Assembly (NCBI GenBank): GCA_002811645.1
Contig: PDIP01000105.1
Coordinates: 68,716-123,157, forward strand
Source of the DNA: Corallochytrium limacisporum
Lineage: Eukaryota > Opisthokonta
DNA: 54,442 nucleotides
Direction: 5' to 3'
Shown here piece by piece: positions 30,148-40,681 of this stretch; positions within the stretch are counted from its first letter, which is position 1, and every line of letters begins with the position of its first letter. The position numbers and the translations under genes were made by a program. The notes below the pieces were generated by a model. The model saw only the letters and a list, made by a program, of their open reading frames with translations. It did not search any database and had not been told where the DNA came from.

Positions 30148-31902
30148 ATGCTGAAGCAATACTTTGTGGGATCGCTCACAGCCTTTGCAGCTGTGGCTGC
30201 CCAGGGAGTGTACCAGACAAATGACTTAGTACCAGTGTATGTTAACTCGGTTGGTCCATTTTTCAACCCGGCGGAGACGTACCTGTACTACAGCTTACCG
30301 TTCTGCCAGCCCGATGACATCGAGAAGGTCAGCGCCGGTCTTGCAGGGAATCTCGCTGGCGATCGTGTCCGCAGTAGTGGTTTCCAGCTCAACTTTGGCA
30401 AAAACGAAGATAACAAGGTATTATGCACTGCACGGCTGACCAAGGCAGACATAAATAAGTTCATCCACGCTATCGAGGAATTGTACAACTTTGAGATATT
30501 AGTAGATGGGTTGATTGCGCAGGAATTTGTGGGATATCTCGAGGAGCAGGCCTTCCCTCATGCGCATCATACATCGCTTTATACTCACACAGATTTCACT
30601 ATTGGGTACAATGGCAACCAAGTAATCGATGTCACCGTAACGATGAGGGATCTGGAGGAACTATTCCCGGAAACAGAGGAACTTAGACTAAAGTTCACTT
30701 ACTCGGTGACGTGGCAGGCTAAGCCACTTAGTGAAAGCCAGCGTGACAAGCAAGTACACAACCAAGACATGTTTCCTCGGACTCTTGAAGTGCACTGGCT
30801 GTCAGTTATTAATTCAATCATGTTGGTTGCACTTCTAACGGGGTGCGTATCGATCATTTTGTTGCGGATCCTTAAGCAGGATATTGCACGATACAACCGG
30901 ATGGGCGATGAAGAGGATTTTGGCCTTCCAGGCACCGAAGAGTACGGTTGGAAGCTAATTCATGGTGATGTGTTTCGGTTTCCGGAATTCAAGCGTCCTC
31001 TGTGTGCCATTGTTGGTGCAGGCAGCCAGTTTATCGCGCTTGCGATCTTCATCATGGTGCTGGCAATTCTGGACATTTTCAATGTGCATCGTCATGGAGC
31101 GTTAAATGCGGCAGCAGTGGTCTTGTATGCCATGTCTTCGTGCGTAGCAGGATATATATCAGGTTTCTTGTACAAACAAATGGGAGGAGACAAGTGGGTG
31201 TCCAACGCCTTGCTCACGGCGTCAGTTTTTGTCGGTCCGTTCCTGACCATCTGGTCGATTATGAATTCTGTGGCGTGGTCTTACGGATCCACTCAGGCCA
31301 TTCCATTGGGTACTGCAATTGGCCTGGCATTTCTCTGGGTCTTTGTTGGTTTTCCGGGCTGTATTGTCGGGTCCGTCCTTGGTAAGAACCGGGCAAATCC
31401 TATGGACGTGCCAAGCCGTACGAAGATGATCCCTCGAGAGATTCCTGCCACCCACTGGCTGCGAAGCTGGCCTTTGCTCTCTGTGCTTGGTGGGATTCTT
31501 CCCTTCTGTGCGATCTGCATTGAGCTGTACTACGTCTTTGCAACAGTCTTTGGGCGCCAACCGTACACTCTGTTTGGTATTTTGCTGATTGTGTTCGTGA
31601 TTCTCATGTGTGTGACAGCGTGCATGACCATTATGCTAATCTACTTCCAGCTGTCCGCGGAGGACTATCGCTGGTGGTGGAACTCTGTTTGGTACTCTGG
31701 CAGCACATCGCTCTTCATCTTCCTGTACGGTGTATACTATTTCGAAGAACGGTCTAGCATGAGCGGTGTAGTCCAAACCACGGACTTCTTTGGCAATCTG
31801 ATCATCGGATGTTACATCTTTTTCCTTATGCTTGGCACCGTCGGCTTCTTTAGTGCTTTTGTCTTTGTGCGATACATTTACAGCACACTGAAGACCGACT
31901 GA
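30148..31902 (+). CDS. TM9-superfamily nonaspanin, TM9SF1-like
   Basis: The 584-residue protein starts with a signal peptide (about 1-20). A luminal domain of about 200 residues follows, with YVNSVGPFFNPAETYLYY and LPFCQP early, then nine membrane segments from about 225. Family hallmarks include FPRTLEVHWLSVINSIMLV, WKLIHGDVFRFPEF, NVHRHGALNAAAVVLYA, REIPATHWLRSWPLLSVLGG, and QLSAEDYRWWWNSVWYSGST. The end TLKTD resembles the K-x-D/E sorting end of nonaspanins. Details and length fit the TM9SF1/3 side rather than the longer TM9SF2/4 (Emp70) side. These proteins act in Golgi/endosome sorting of membrane proteins. I start at ATG 30148, because the TTG at 30127 is upstream of the signal peptide and inside a probable intron. 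Confidence 0.92.
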   Translation: MLKQYFVGSLTAFAAVAAQGVYQTNDLVPVYVNSVGPFFNPAETYLYYSLPFCQPDDIEKVSAGLAGNLAGDRVRSSGFQLNFGKNEDNKVLCTARLTKADINKFIHAIEELYNFEILVDGLIAQEFVGYLEEQAFPHAHHTSLYTHTDFTIGYNGNQVIDVTVTMRDLEELFPETEELRLKFTYSVTWQAKPLSESQRDKQVHNQDMFPRTLEVHWLSVINSIMLVALLTGCVSIILLRILKQDIARYNRMGDEEDFGLPGTEEYGWKLIHGDVFRFPEFKRPLCAIVGAGSQFIALAIFIMVLAILDIFNVHRHGALNAAAVVLYAMSSCVAGYISGFLYKQMGGDKWVSNALLTASVFVGPFLTIWSIMNSVAWSYGSTQAIPLGTAIGLAFLWVFVGFPGCIVGSVLGKNRANPMDVPSRTKMIPREIPATHWLRSWPLLSVLGGILPFCAICIELYYVFATVFGRQPYTLFGILLIVFVILMCVTACMTIMLIYFQLSAEDYRWWWNSVWYSGSTSLFIFLYGVYYFEERSSMSGVVQTTDFFGNLIIGCYIFFLMLGTVGFFSAFVFVRYIYSTLKTD

Positions 31903-32303
31903 TCTAATTGCTGTTACAGTTGACCTTTCTTGGTATGATGATGTTACGAATAGAAGGCATATTTAGTGTAACTGCGTTAATGATGAGGCCCAATCTTTCC
32001 ACGGTTATCGAGATTGCTGTGTATTAAAATGGTGTGCCCAAATTGACTGAGTCGACCTCAAGTCAATGACTATTGAGTTCAACGTAAACATCAAGAATGA
32101 AAGCTTTTGAATCGTTTATTCAGTTTAAGTTTGTAGGTACAAAGTCAATGTTTCTTTTGAAGAGGCGCTTTCTCTGTTTTAGGAGCTGTATGATTCTTCC
32201 TCGACAGACGCTTATACAGAGATGATGATTATGCTTGGTGATCTAAACACAAATGATGTCATGTTGTTATATGGGCTGTTTCAGATGAATACATTTGTTT
32301 TGT
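31903..32303. other. Tail-to-tail spacer between TM9SF1-like and AGC kinase
   Basis: This 400-base AT-rich spacer is the longest convergent gap in the window. It holds an AATAAA for the minus-strand kinase (complement at 32115-32120, about 185 bases past its stop). No gene is visible. Confidence 0.5.
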
Positions 32304-33800
32304 CTACACACCAAAGCCCTCCTCCTCCACAAACGTGAAGCCCTTGAACTGAGCCTGCAGTGTCTTGCTCAGGGCAGAGTCCTCAACCACAGAGTCCAGG
32401 GCGGGCATGGCCGTGAACTCCTCGTCAAAGTTGGAAGTGTCCAGCTTGTCAGCCAGCGGAGGTTTCCAAGCGGGCTGGAGGCTCTTGGCCAGCAGGGAAT
32501 CCCAGTCCACGGCCTTGAAGAAGTCGCTCCGCTTAATGGTCAGTGCGCCGTCCTTGCCACTGCCGAGACGCTTGGTAGGATCACGCTGCAGCAGGTTGGT
32601 AATGACCTGCTTGGCAGCAGGAGATACGTCATTGGGGAATGTTAGCTCGCCGTAAAGGATCTTCTGGTACATGGCGTTGGTGTTTTCATCGTAGAAGGGG
32701 GGCAGACCAGTGAGCATCTCGTACAGGAGGATCCCCAGGGTCCACCAGTCGACGGAAGGACCATAACCCTTCTGTTGGAGAACCTCGGGGGCCATGTACT
32801 CTGGTGTACCGCAGAAGGTATTGGTAGTGTCATTGTGCCGCACGTTCTCCTTGCACAGACCAAAATCGGTCAGAGCAATGTAGCCGTCATAGTCAATGAG
32901 AATGTTTTCGGGCTTGAGATCACGGTAGATGACATCTTGCTTGTGGAGGTGCTCCAAAGCGAGCAGAAGTTGGGCAGCGTAGAAACGAGCGCGTTCCTCG
33001 GCAAATGTACCCTCATTCTGCAGATGGAAGAACAACTCACCTCCGTTGACGTAGTCCAGCACCAGGTAGACTTTGTCCGCGGTCTGGAAGCTGAACTTCA
33101 GACCGACCAGGAAAGGGTTGGTGTTCTTGGCAAGGATTTTGCGCTCAGCCTTTGTGTGCTCAATCTCCTCCCGGGCTGCCAGTTGGGATTTCTTCAGAAT
33201 CTTCATGGCATAGATACGACCTGTGTCTTTCTTGCGGACTTGCATGACCTTACCAAAGGAACCCTTGCCGATGACCTTGAGGAGCTCAAAGTCGTCAATG
33301 GTGAGCTTCTTGCTGCCCATTTTGAAGATGGTGGCAACCTTGATTTCGCCGCTGACCTTCTGCTTGCCGTTCAGGCTGGTAAGGCTGTACCAGTGCTCGT
33401 GGTTAAAGCCTGGCTGGCTGAGGTTTGGTTGGATCTGTACCTGACCAATGAAGTCCTGCCCACTGGGAGCAGTGGAGTCCTGGACCGTGATGGTCAAGTC
33501 GTCCAGGTTGGTTATGTCATACTGCAGTGTAAAGTTCCAGGCACCGTTGACCTTCGCAGTCGGAGGAGTCAGGATCTGGTTGTGACCGTATGAGATCACG
33601 CACAAAGGACGAGCACCAGGCTTGGTCGTAATGTTGCGCGACTCAATAATGCGGACAACGAGCTTGCCTCCTGTGGTAAGGTCAACCTTGGCGTCAGTGA
33701 CAGCGGGGGCAACAGCGGTCACGGCGGTGGCCTTGGTATTGGAAGGCTCGGGAGCAATGGCTTGAGCAACCTTCTCCTTCTTCTTGCTAAAGAGGCCCAT
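32304..33800 (-). CDS. AGC-family protein kinase with N-terminal C2-like domain (Gad8/Ypk/SGK type)
   Basis: The 498-residue protein has a C2-like domain at about 45-165 (GGKLVVRIIESRNITT to HEHWYSL) and an AGC kinase domain from about 173. The glycine loop is GKGSFGKV, the lysine is in YAMKILKK, the catalytic loop is YRDLKPENIL, and DFG is followed by the activation loop NTFCGTPEYMAPE with the PDK1-site threonine. The C-terminal extension has a PALDS turn-motif-like site and a hydrophobic motif FKGFTF at 485-490, whose Thr489 is the expected TORC2 target. A C2 plus AGC arrangement is typical of fission-yeast Gad8 and budding-yeast Ypk1. These are TORC2 effectors in membrane lipid, actin and nutrient control. 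SGK and Akt differ in N-terminal modules. It is one exon. The TOR gene lies 13 kb away in the same orientation. Confidence 0.93.
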   Translation of the reverse strand: MGLFSKKKEKVAQAIAPEPSNTKATAVTAVAPAVTDAKVDLTTGGKLVVRIIESRNITTKPGARPLCVISYGHNQILTPPTAKVNGAWNFTLQYDITNLDDLTITVQDSTAPSGQDFIGQVQIQPNLSQPGFNHEHWYSLTSLNGKQKVSGEIKVATIFKMGSKKLTIDDFELLKVIGKGSFGKVMQVRKKDTGRIYAMKILKKSQLAAREEIEHTKAERKILAKNTNPFLVGLKFSFQTADKVYLVLDYVNGGELFFHLQNEGTFAEERARFYAAQLLLALEHLHKQDVIYRDLKPENILIDYDGYIALTDFGLCKENVRHNDTTNTFCGTPEYMAPEVLQQKGYGPSVDWWTLGILLYEMLTGLPPFYDENTNAMYQKILYGELTFPNDVSPAAKQVITNLLQRDPTKRLGSGKDGALTIKRSDFFKAVDWDSLLAKSLQPAWKPPLADKLDTSNFDEEFTAMPALDSVVEDSALSKTLQAQFKGFTFVEEEGFGV

Positions 33801-33953
33801 GTTTTCGAAATACTGAGACGCTCAATCCCTTTGCTGAGAAAGATCTTTCTATATGTAATACTTCCCGGGCACTAAAGGATGATTTAGTCTGACCCGAAGT
33901 TGCAGTCTGCCCCGAGTTCGTATATTGTCCCCTGTTCGTCACAAGCACAAACG

Positions 33954-33976
33954 CACACACACACACACACACACAC
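33954..33976. repeat. (CA)n microsatellite
   Basis: About eleven uninterrupted CA units lie 150 bases upstream of the AGC kinase start. Confidence 0.95.
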
Positions 33977-34658
33977 TAGAAGGACTAATCACAATTTAAA
34001 CCGCCGTATTTCGTCCGAGAAATTTGAGCTTTTATAGCAGATTATTTGTACCATACGAATTTTGTCCTTGACAATCCACCGTAATATGCACACACGACAC
34101 TTAAATTCTTAACAGGGCATGCTGAGACAGCGATACTTGCAATCAGTTGGACCAAAGAACGAACAGTACAATGACATGGGTTCCAAGGCAAATTGTTTAA
34201 GAACTCTTCCGCAGATGCCGCTTTACTGCAGCACAAGTGGTAACTCTAGTGTACGTACTCACGTCAATCTGACTCCTTGATTGTTTAAACAAGGGGTTCT
34301 CCGGCAGTGCATGAAACCGCCGAGGAAGCATATTGGATACACTCCATCCCCTTCCCCGAGCATTCCAAATCCCATTGAAAATATACTGTTCAGGGAAACC
34401 TGATTCGTGGAGAACGATTGGGGAGGAGGGTTAGAAGTTCGGCAAGGTTCAGGCTTACGGAGGTGGCGCACCCACCCTTCCCCCTTCCCTTCTCCCCTTT
34501 TCGGGGGACGGGAACATTGAAAACCACCGCTTTTTCCCTTGGAGCTCTCTCTCTTTTTCCCGTTTGCCGTTGAAACGGAGGGGGAGGCCTGGCAAGTTTT
34601 GTTCCTGGGGGGAAGGGGGGGAGGGGGGGTTGTCAGAAAGAAAAGAACCCCTCCCCCC

Positions 34659-35256
34659 NNNNNNNNNNNNNNNNNNNNNNNNNNNNNNNNNNNNNNNNNN
34701 NNNNNNNNNNNNNNNNNNNNNNNNNNNNNNNNNNNNNNNNNNNNNNNNNNNNNNNNNNNNNNNNNNNNNNNNNNNNNNNNNNNNNNNNNNNNNNNNNNNN
34801 NNNNNNNNNNNNNNNNNNNNNNNNNNNNNNNNNNNNNNNNNNNNNNNNNNNNNNNNNNNNNNNNNNNNNNNNNNNNNNNNNNNNNNNNNNNNNNNNNNNN
34901 NNNNNNNNNNNNNNNNNNNNNNNNNNNNNNNNNNNNNNNNNNNNNNNNNNNNNNNNNNNNNNNNNNNNNNNNNNNNNNNNNNNNNNNNNNNNNNNNNNNN
35001 NNNNNNNNNNNNNNNNNNNNNNNNNNNNNNNNNNNNNNNNNNNNNNNNNNNNNNNNNNNNNNNNNNNNNNNNNNNNNNNNNNNNNNNNNNNNNNNNNNNN
35101 NNNNNNNNNNNNNNNNNNNNNNNNNNNNNNNNNNNNNNNNNNNNNNNNNNNNNNNNNNNNNNNNNNNNNNNNNNNNNNNNNNNNNNNNNNNNNNNNNNNN
35201 NNNNNNNNNNNNNNNNNNNNNNNNNNNNNNNNNNNNNNNNNNNNNNNNNNNNNNNN
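34659..35256. other. Assembly gap of 598 N
   Basis: The run of N is bordered by a C run on the left and eight G on the right. The gap was probably caused by a homopolymer- or G-quadruplex-rich segment that could not be sequenced. Its true length and content are unknown. Confidence 0.98.
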
Positions 35257-35387
35257 GGGGGGGGCAAAGGGGCTTTGGGGGTCTTAAGTTCCTGGTGGAA
35301 GGATGACAGTAACTGTAGACACGAAAGAGATTGGTATCTTTGTTGGCACCTTTGTCGCATCTCCTCCTTTCCTCGAAAATCGATTTG

Positions 35388-35430
35388 CGTGTGAGTGTGT
35401 GAGTGTGTGTGCGTGCGTGTGTGTGCATGT
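35388..35430. repeat. (TG)n-rich imperfect microsatellite
   Basis: An imperfect run of TG units with GAG and GCG interruptions lies just right of the gap. It is complementary in type to the CA repeat on the gap's other side. Confidence 0.9.
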
Positions 35431-36492
35431 CCCTCTTCCATTGTTCTTTCGCTTTCTCTGGGTGCAGTGTGTGAGCCCGACATGTCTGCTGGTTAAGCTT
35501 CTCAACACACCAGCATGTCAACTCCAGACAGCGGGTTCGTGCCTCCATACTGTACGTATGCACAACGTGCCGATGGCAACACCCTCTTGAGACCCATCGT
35601 TCACAGGATGGGCCCTTCTTTGCTGTGGTGCTTGTAGATCCACTGCACACTTTCCAGCCAATCGGAGGGCCGGAAGCCAATCATGGGAATTGTATGCAAG
35701 GAACGACCAACACTGTGCTTTGGGGTTCGGTCTGGCTTTTGCAGATAATGCTTATGCCATCAATTTTTATGGCATTTGGCCCAAGAGCTTTAGATGGCCG
35801 CACCGCAACGCAGTGTGCAATCTATGTATGTTGGACATCTTCAATCTGTACTGCAGGTGGCAACTGCAGGCGACATAGTGTTTGCGGAATGATGCCCGGC
35901 CCGGTCGTGGTTTGCTACGTTTTGGCCTCCCGCCTATGTACCGGAGAAACAGCGGTTGAGTAGGGAACGAGAGGGGGAGAGTTGGGGGAGAGGAGAGAAG
36001 GAGCGCAGAGGTGCACCTTCAGAAAATTAAAGGCCGAACCGGCGTGGGGTAACGCTCCACCGTGGGCGGCTCTACCCCCCTGGTGCTCTCGACGGTGCAG
36101 GCATAAAATGCTTCTGGTTCGTGGTCCCCTTAAGGGAGAGTGGTTTTCTGCTCCATTTTCTAGATACTGCACTCACCTATGTGATCAAAATAGCAGGACC
36201 ATACGTATGGTGTATTTTACGTGCCCGATGGCGCCTCCTCTAAGTCTATTATCATCTGATTGTTCTGTGCCCACTCCATGGTACAGTGAGGGCACCTTTT
36301 AGAAGCCGTTCCACGCCTCGAAAGGAATGTGTGTCAGTGGAAGAAGGGGCAATCTTCTAACCCTGGGGTTTCATTTGGCTGTTCAGCTTCCTACAAACGG
36401 GTGCGGCCCTTCCGCTTAGACTCTAACTGCGATCTAGTGCAATGTGTAAGCCACACTGTATTTCCTCTTACGGTTTGAATGGTGAAGTTCAC

Positions 36493-38385
36493 TTATGGAC
36501 TCTTTGACAAGTCACCAAGATGCACATTGAGCATAAAGAAGGTGGTGATGAAGAGAGGAAGCAACAGCTGCATCGCCTCGAAGATAGTTAGTGAGAACCA
36601 GTAGTATGCCACATACGAGTTGTAGCCAATGATGCCGGCCAGTGCAACAGATCCAGCAAGTCCCATCTTGCTGAGGTTCAAGTTTGCGACACGGGGTAGG
36701 ATGTAGCCGATGAGGATCACAAATGGCAGAGATACAGCTGCAATGAAAGCAATTATGATTGCTGAGCTGGCACGCTTCTGAGGCGGCGGGAAAGTATGTT
36801 TTTGCATTGGCTTCGGAGCATAGGGATCCCGCTCAAGCACTTCCTCCGCGGTGTATAGGCCCAAGTACTTCACTTTGCCGATCTCACGCTCAGTGTAGGC
36901 ATTGGCCTGGACACAACCCACTTCGAGCTTGAGATCGTAGACGTCATCGATGTCCTTGATGGCACTGCGATGAATCTCATCTCCAAATGAGGCAACACAT
37001 GTCATGTGTGCGACACTGGAGTCTCCCTGATCCGCCTCAGTGCAGTGATAGCCTCCACCGGTAAGTTGCTTCGCACCCTTACGATCAAAACGGAGGATAC
37101 CATGTGCGTAGTCGCTGGCGCCCTTGCAGCTGCTTGCATCGAAAGTAACTTCCAGGAGCCTAGTGGAGTGGACTACCGGGATCGACTCCATCTTCTGGCC
37201 AAGAGTCAGACTCTGTGTCTCCACAGTATCCGTCGGCTCGTTGGTAAATGGATTCAAGTTGCTTACAGTGACCTTGACATTGGAAATATCAATGACCTGC
37301 TGTGTCGTCAATTCAATGGTACTGGTGGTTCCCTTTGTCTTTCCTTTGACCGGAGTTAGGGTAATGGTCACGCTGCCTTCTGGTATAGCCGCTGTATATC
37401 CACCCAAGCCATCAGGTTTGAACTTGACCGTTTCACTCCCGGTGACTTCGATGATGGCATCTTTGACAGGCTTCGCGTGTTGGTCAATTATCTGTACAGA
37501 AAGAGATTTCTTGTCCAAAGTCACAGCACCAGCCACAATGCAGTCGGGCAGACCGGCCATTGCTTCCAGTGCCTGGATGCTAGCCACACCGCTGACTTTG
37601 GCGCCGGCAGCAACGGACAGAACCTTGCAAATCTGAGGCACAAGATCCTTGAGGGCTTTGGAGGTGCCAACGTCCGTCAACTTTAGTACGTTGATGAGAA
37701 CCGGAACACCGCCCGTGAAGGCCACATCGACAGCAGATGACGATCCCGACTCGATAATCATCTTGACCACATTCGCAACAGATGCATGACTTTTGTCAAC
37801 AATGCTCGCAGCTGCCTTAGCGACAGCTGGGATGGTCACTGCTTGGCTCTTGACAGCGGACTCGACATCTCCCAGAGCCGTGCCCATCAACTCCGAAAAC
37901 TTGCGGTCATGTCCCAGGGCTCTCAAGCCAACCATGGCATCTAGCATATTATCCAAATAGGAACCCATTGCGGAAAGGGGCGTGCCTTCCGCGGGAACGA
38001 TTGTCATGGCAAGATCAATGTCAAACTTACCCTTAGTTTGAGCACCACAGTTGGCCACCTGGCTAAGTTTAGCCAGGCAGGCAAAGTTTCTGACACTTCC
38101 TGGGCTAGTGAGCTCCATCTCTGCGGATGCTCCTGCAGCCAGTGCTTCTACATACAGACAGATGTCTTTGTCGTTGACACCGGCATCTGCCTTCATTGCC
38201 TTCAGCAAGAGATATGCATCTCCGAAACTACTGCACCGCCATTTCTCGTCCATCGCTGTCATAATCTCTGCCTTTGCGAATGCGGTTACGCCATCAAACG
38301 TGGGCAGAGCGGGCTGGAGATACACTTGCCCAGCTGCAGTGCTCACACATGCCAGCAGGGCACCAACAAGGCCAAAGCTTACCAT
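36493..38385 (-). CDS. RPN2: Ribophorin II, oligosaccharyltransferase subunit (RPN2/Swp1)
   Basis: The 630-residue protein has a signal peptide (about 1-19, ending in STAAG), a long luminal region and three to four C-terminal membrane segments (about 540-620). The luminal part shows FDGVTAFAKAEIMTAM and SFGDAYLLLKAM early, beta-rich repeats later, and the conserved membrane-proximal FPPPQKRA. The ending has ITTFFMLNVHLGDLSKSP. The length matches animal and plant ribophorin II (about 630). Budding-yeast Swp1 (about 286) keeps only the C-terminal half. It is a non-catalytic subunit of the ER complex that transfers N-glycans to nascent proteins. One exon; ATG 38385 directly precedes the signal peptide. 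Confidence 0.93.
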   Translation of the reverse strand: MVSFGLVGALLACVSTAAGQVYLQPALPTFDGVTAFAKAEIMTAMDEKWRCSSFGDAYLLLKAMKADAGVNDKDICLYVEALAAGASAEMELTSPGSVRNFACLAKLSQVANCGAQTKGKFDIDLAMTIVPAEGTPLSAMGSYLDNMLDAMVGLRALGHDRKFSELMGTALGDVESAVKSQAVTIPAVAKAAASIVDKSHASVANVVKMIIESGSSSAVDVAFTGGVPVLINVLKLTDVGTSKALKDLVPQICKVLSVAAGAKVSGVASIQALEAMAGLPDCIVAGAVTLDKKSLSVQIIDQHAKPVKDAIIEVTGSETVKFKPDGLGGYTAAIPEGSVTITLTPVKGKTKGTTSTIELTTQQVIDISNVKVTVSNLNPFTNEPTDTVETQSLTLGQKMESIPVVHSTRLLEVTFDASSCKGASDYAHGILRFDRKGAKQLTGGGYHCTEADQGDSSVAHMTCVASFGDEIHRSAIKDIDDVYDLKLEVGCVQANAYTEREIGKVKYLGLYTAEEVLERDPYAPKPMQKHTFPPPQKRASSAIIIAFIAAVSLPFVILIGYILPRVANLNLSKMGLAGSVALAGIIGYNSYVAYYWFSLTIFEAMQLLLPLFITTFFMLNVHLGDLSKSP

Positions 38386-38832
38386 TGTTGATGATCTAGC
38401 TATCTACTATGGTCCAAGAGATCTGGGTGCTTGCCTTACTTCATTCTCCAGTTCCTGGTAAACTTCCTTGCGCTCACTCAAGGTAAGAGTTAACACAAAC
38501 GTGTATGCCTGTAATGTGTATTCAATGCCTGAAACACCAAAAAGAGTCTACATGCCACTTGCCGCCCTCATCTACATCTGTCTGGAGGGGTGAACAATGT
38601 CCGGGTTTCGTGCCGCTTGTTTTGGCACTCCACCCCCCCCTTTGTTTTGCCATTCCCATCCTGCCACTTCCCCCCACCCCACCGGGAGGCTGTCCTGCGC
38701 AGACTGGCTTTTTCGGTGAGTTATTTTCACATACGGAATATTTTTTAATTCCAAAATATTGATTATTCGTCACAATGGAGTTTCTTTATAGACTTTTGCA
38801 TTGTACCCTATGGGATGATGTGCCCGGTCTTG
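38386..38832. other. Upstream region of ribophorin II
   Basis: These 447 bases hold an eight-base C run (38633-38640) about 250 bases upstream of the ribophorin II start and a copy of the recurring motif at 38703-38716 (ACTGGCTTTTTCGG). The 3' end of the EED-like gene lies at its right edge. No gene is visible. Confidence 0.55.
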
Positions 38833-40086
38833 TCACGACCGGGCCGAAGAGATCCATGATCCGATGATGCGGTTGTCATGCAGAGTGATAAGGTGATGAC
38901 CGTCATCGGACAGGTTTGCGGATGTCAAGGGGCCAGTGAACGCGTTTTCGCCTTGACTGTCCAGTTTGGTAACGTAGCGCAACCCACCATCGTGTGTACC
39001 GACCTCGAACACATTTATGCAGAGGGAGTCCTCGTGAATGGAGCCAGTGACCAAAATCCCCAAAGTCTCATTGTAAGCTGGCCACAGATCGTACACTGAG
39101 GTTTCTGCCTTTCCCAGGCCTCTATACTGTTGGGTAATTTGCGGCTGCTTCATTCTGGCGTCGCTACTGATATCGAGTTCATTAATGTCACCGCATCGTT
39201 TCAATGGTCCGTTGGTTGTCAGAATACGACCAGACCGGGTGATCTGCATCCAGTCTGCTGGAGACCGTGGCTGATCGCTGCCCTTTGGCGTGATCCAAAT
39301 AACTTCTGTTGCTTCCACGTCCATAGGGGGTTCCGGTTTGCCATCCGGACACTTGGGCGGCTTAGGCAAATCAATCATGCTGATTGCATAGTCAGGCTCG
39401 GCCTCGCCGCAATACACCCGGTACTTGTGTTCGGGGCGGGGATCCCAGCACACATAGAACATATTGCCCCCGCCAAACTCATAGTGTTTCACGAAGGAAT
39501 AGCTGTTGGCGCCCTTCGAGGATGTGATGCTGGTAATGCTGAGGATGTGGACGCGCCAGTCTTCACCTGCACAGGCCAGCACGCCCGGATCGGTAGGGTG
39601 GAACGCGACATGGGCCAGGGCAGTCTCTTCCTTTGTGACATGATGAGCAGCCACAATGCCTCCATGGATGTCGTGCAAACGAATAATGTATAGGTAGCCA
39701 CCGTCACCTCCCGCAATCAGAACCGGTTCCGTTTTTTGTCCTCTAGTGTTTCCGATCTTGCCAAACGCAAGGGTTCTAATCTTTTCATTGCCCGTGTTTT
39801 GTACCATGACTTCCTTCATCATGCCCTCACTGGTGACTTCAATCAACCAAACTCCTGCAGAGGTTGCCAAAGCGACAAGCTCATCAGAGCCGGGTCTTAA
39901 TGCATTGGGGGCAACCTCTGTCCGGTATACAACAATCGAGGCCTCTCCCGAAGCAGACAGATCATGACGAAGTTCTACTCTATGCCTCAGTTTGTAGGCA
40001 TAGTCGTCGGCCGAGCGCGCGGCCGTTGCCTTTGCAGGAGTCTTTGATCGGCTCCGGTTCGACACCTTTCTCGTACTTCCTGGCAT
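38833..40086 (-). CDS. WD40 beta-propeller protein, possibly EED/ESC-like
   Basis: The 417-residue protein is a divergent WD-repeat propeller preceded by a basic Ser/Arg-rich tail (about 1-30). Blade-like segments include VLIAGGDGGYLYIIRL, then AHVAFHPTDPGVLACAGEDW with an HILSI strand. Later come VEATEVIWITPKG with GRILTTNG, LWPAYNETLGILVTGS, and a last blade SANLSDDGHHLITLHDNRII ending GSWI. The FHP-x-DP-x-L blade, the inserted segment before a V-x-W-I strand, and the final R-x-x-x-W-like end follow the order I know from EED, the Polycomb repressive complex 2 subunit that reads H3K27me3. Individual identities are too few to be sure, and another WD40 family is possible. I start at ATG 40086; the frame upstream to 40155 begins with TTG. 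It is divergent from the TALPID3-like gene, 595 bases apart. Confidence 0.75.
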   Translation of the reverse strand: MPGSTRKVSNRSRSKTPAKATAARSADDYAYKLRHRVELRHDLSASGEASIVVYRTEVAPNALRPGSDELVALATSAGVWLIEVTSEGMMKEVMVQNTGNEKIRTLAFGKIGNTRGQKTEPVLIAGGDGGYLYIIRLHDIHGGIVAAHHVTKEETALAHVAFHPTDPGVLACAGEDWRVHILSITSITSSKGANSYSFVKHYEFGGGNMFYVCWDPRPEHKYRVYCGEAEPDYAISMIDLPKPPKCPDGKPEPPMDVEATEVIWITPKGSDQPRSPADWMQITRSGRILTTNGPLKRCGDINELDISSDARMKQPQITQQYRGLGKAETSVYDLWPAYNETLGILVTGSIHEDSLCINVFEVGTHDGGLRYVTKLDSQGENAFTGPLTSANLSDDGHHLITLHDNRIIGSWISSARS

Positions 40087-40681
40087 GATGCTTTCGGGTA
40101 CAAATGCTTCACGACAACAGCGTATCGCGTGGCTAACATACCCATTCCTTCTCAAATAGCCGTTGAATTGATCTCAATGTGGTTGCATGTGCACATCAAC
40201 CACAGACCTCATAACTCAGCAAGTGCGTCCTATCATCGCGTACGGCGAAGAGAATTGTACTTGTAACTGACAGGGATCTCACCCGGCACTGCCCCCCACG
40301 CAATCTTCATTTCAAACCTGTCCGGTTGCGCTCCTTTTCGCGCGCAAACACATCCCCCCTTCCCCCCGAAGAGCTCGGGATCGGCTTTTCTTCACTGCCC
40401 TTTGAAAACATTCGGCGGGAAGGGCCCTTGCAGTGCGCCCGCCGTACAGATGATGAGAGTACAGACTGCCGAGAGTATTGGCTACCAAGAAAGGTGTTTG
40501 AGTTGGAGCACAGGTCGACAAGGATAGATAATTTGCGAACATCAAGTCGTTCCGATCATCAACACTGGTGCCCATGAAAGACCTTGATCACAGTGACACT
40601 GGGAATGACTATGATAGAGAACGACAAAGAAATTAGACCAAGAGAATCGGATTTGGGCAAATGTAGAGCAAAAGTGGAAAA
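40087..40681. other. Divergent promoter region between WD40 and TALPID3-like genes
   Basis: This 595-base head-to-head region holds two six-base C runs at 40354-40368, about 270 bases from the left start and 315 from the right. No gene is visible. Confidence 0.55.

Larger units (their letters stand above)
33801..36492. other. 2.7 kb upstream region of the AGC kinase, with assembly gap
   Basis: No gene is supported here. It contains CA and TG dinucleotide repeats, C/G homopolymer tracts (34610-34658 and from 35257) and the gap. The long open frames across the gap are artefacts of N translation. A donor-like GTGAGT on the minus strand near 34250 and acceptor-like TTTCTCAG near 33830-33845 could bound a 5'-leader intron of the kinase; this is unproven. 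From 35290 to 36492 the sequence is unique but shows only short, unconvincing frames. Confidence 0.5.

Noticed and set aside
34259-35680. Long open frames of 250-470 codons across the N run on both strands
   Set aside because: They exist only because N is translated without stops; the flanking real sequence is low-complexity and family-free.
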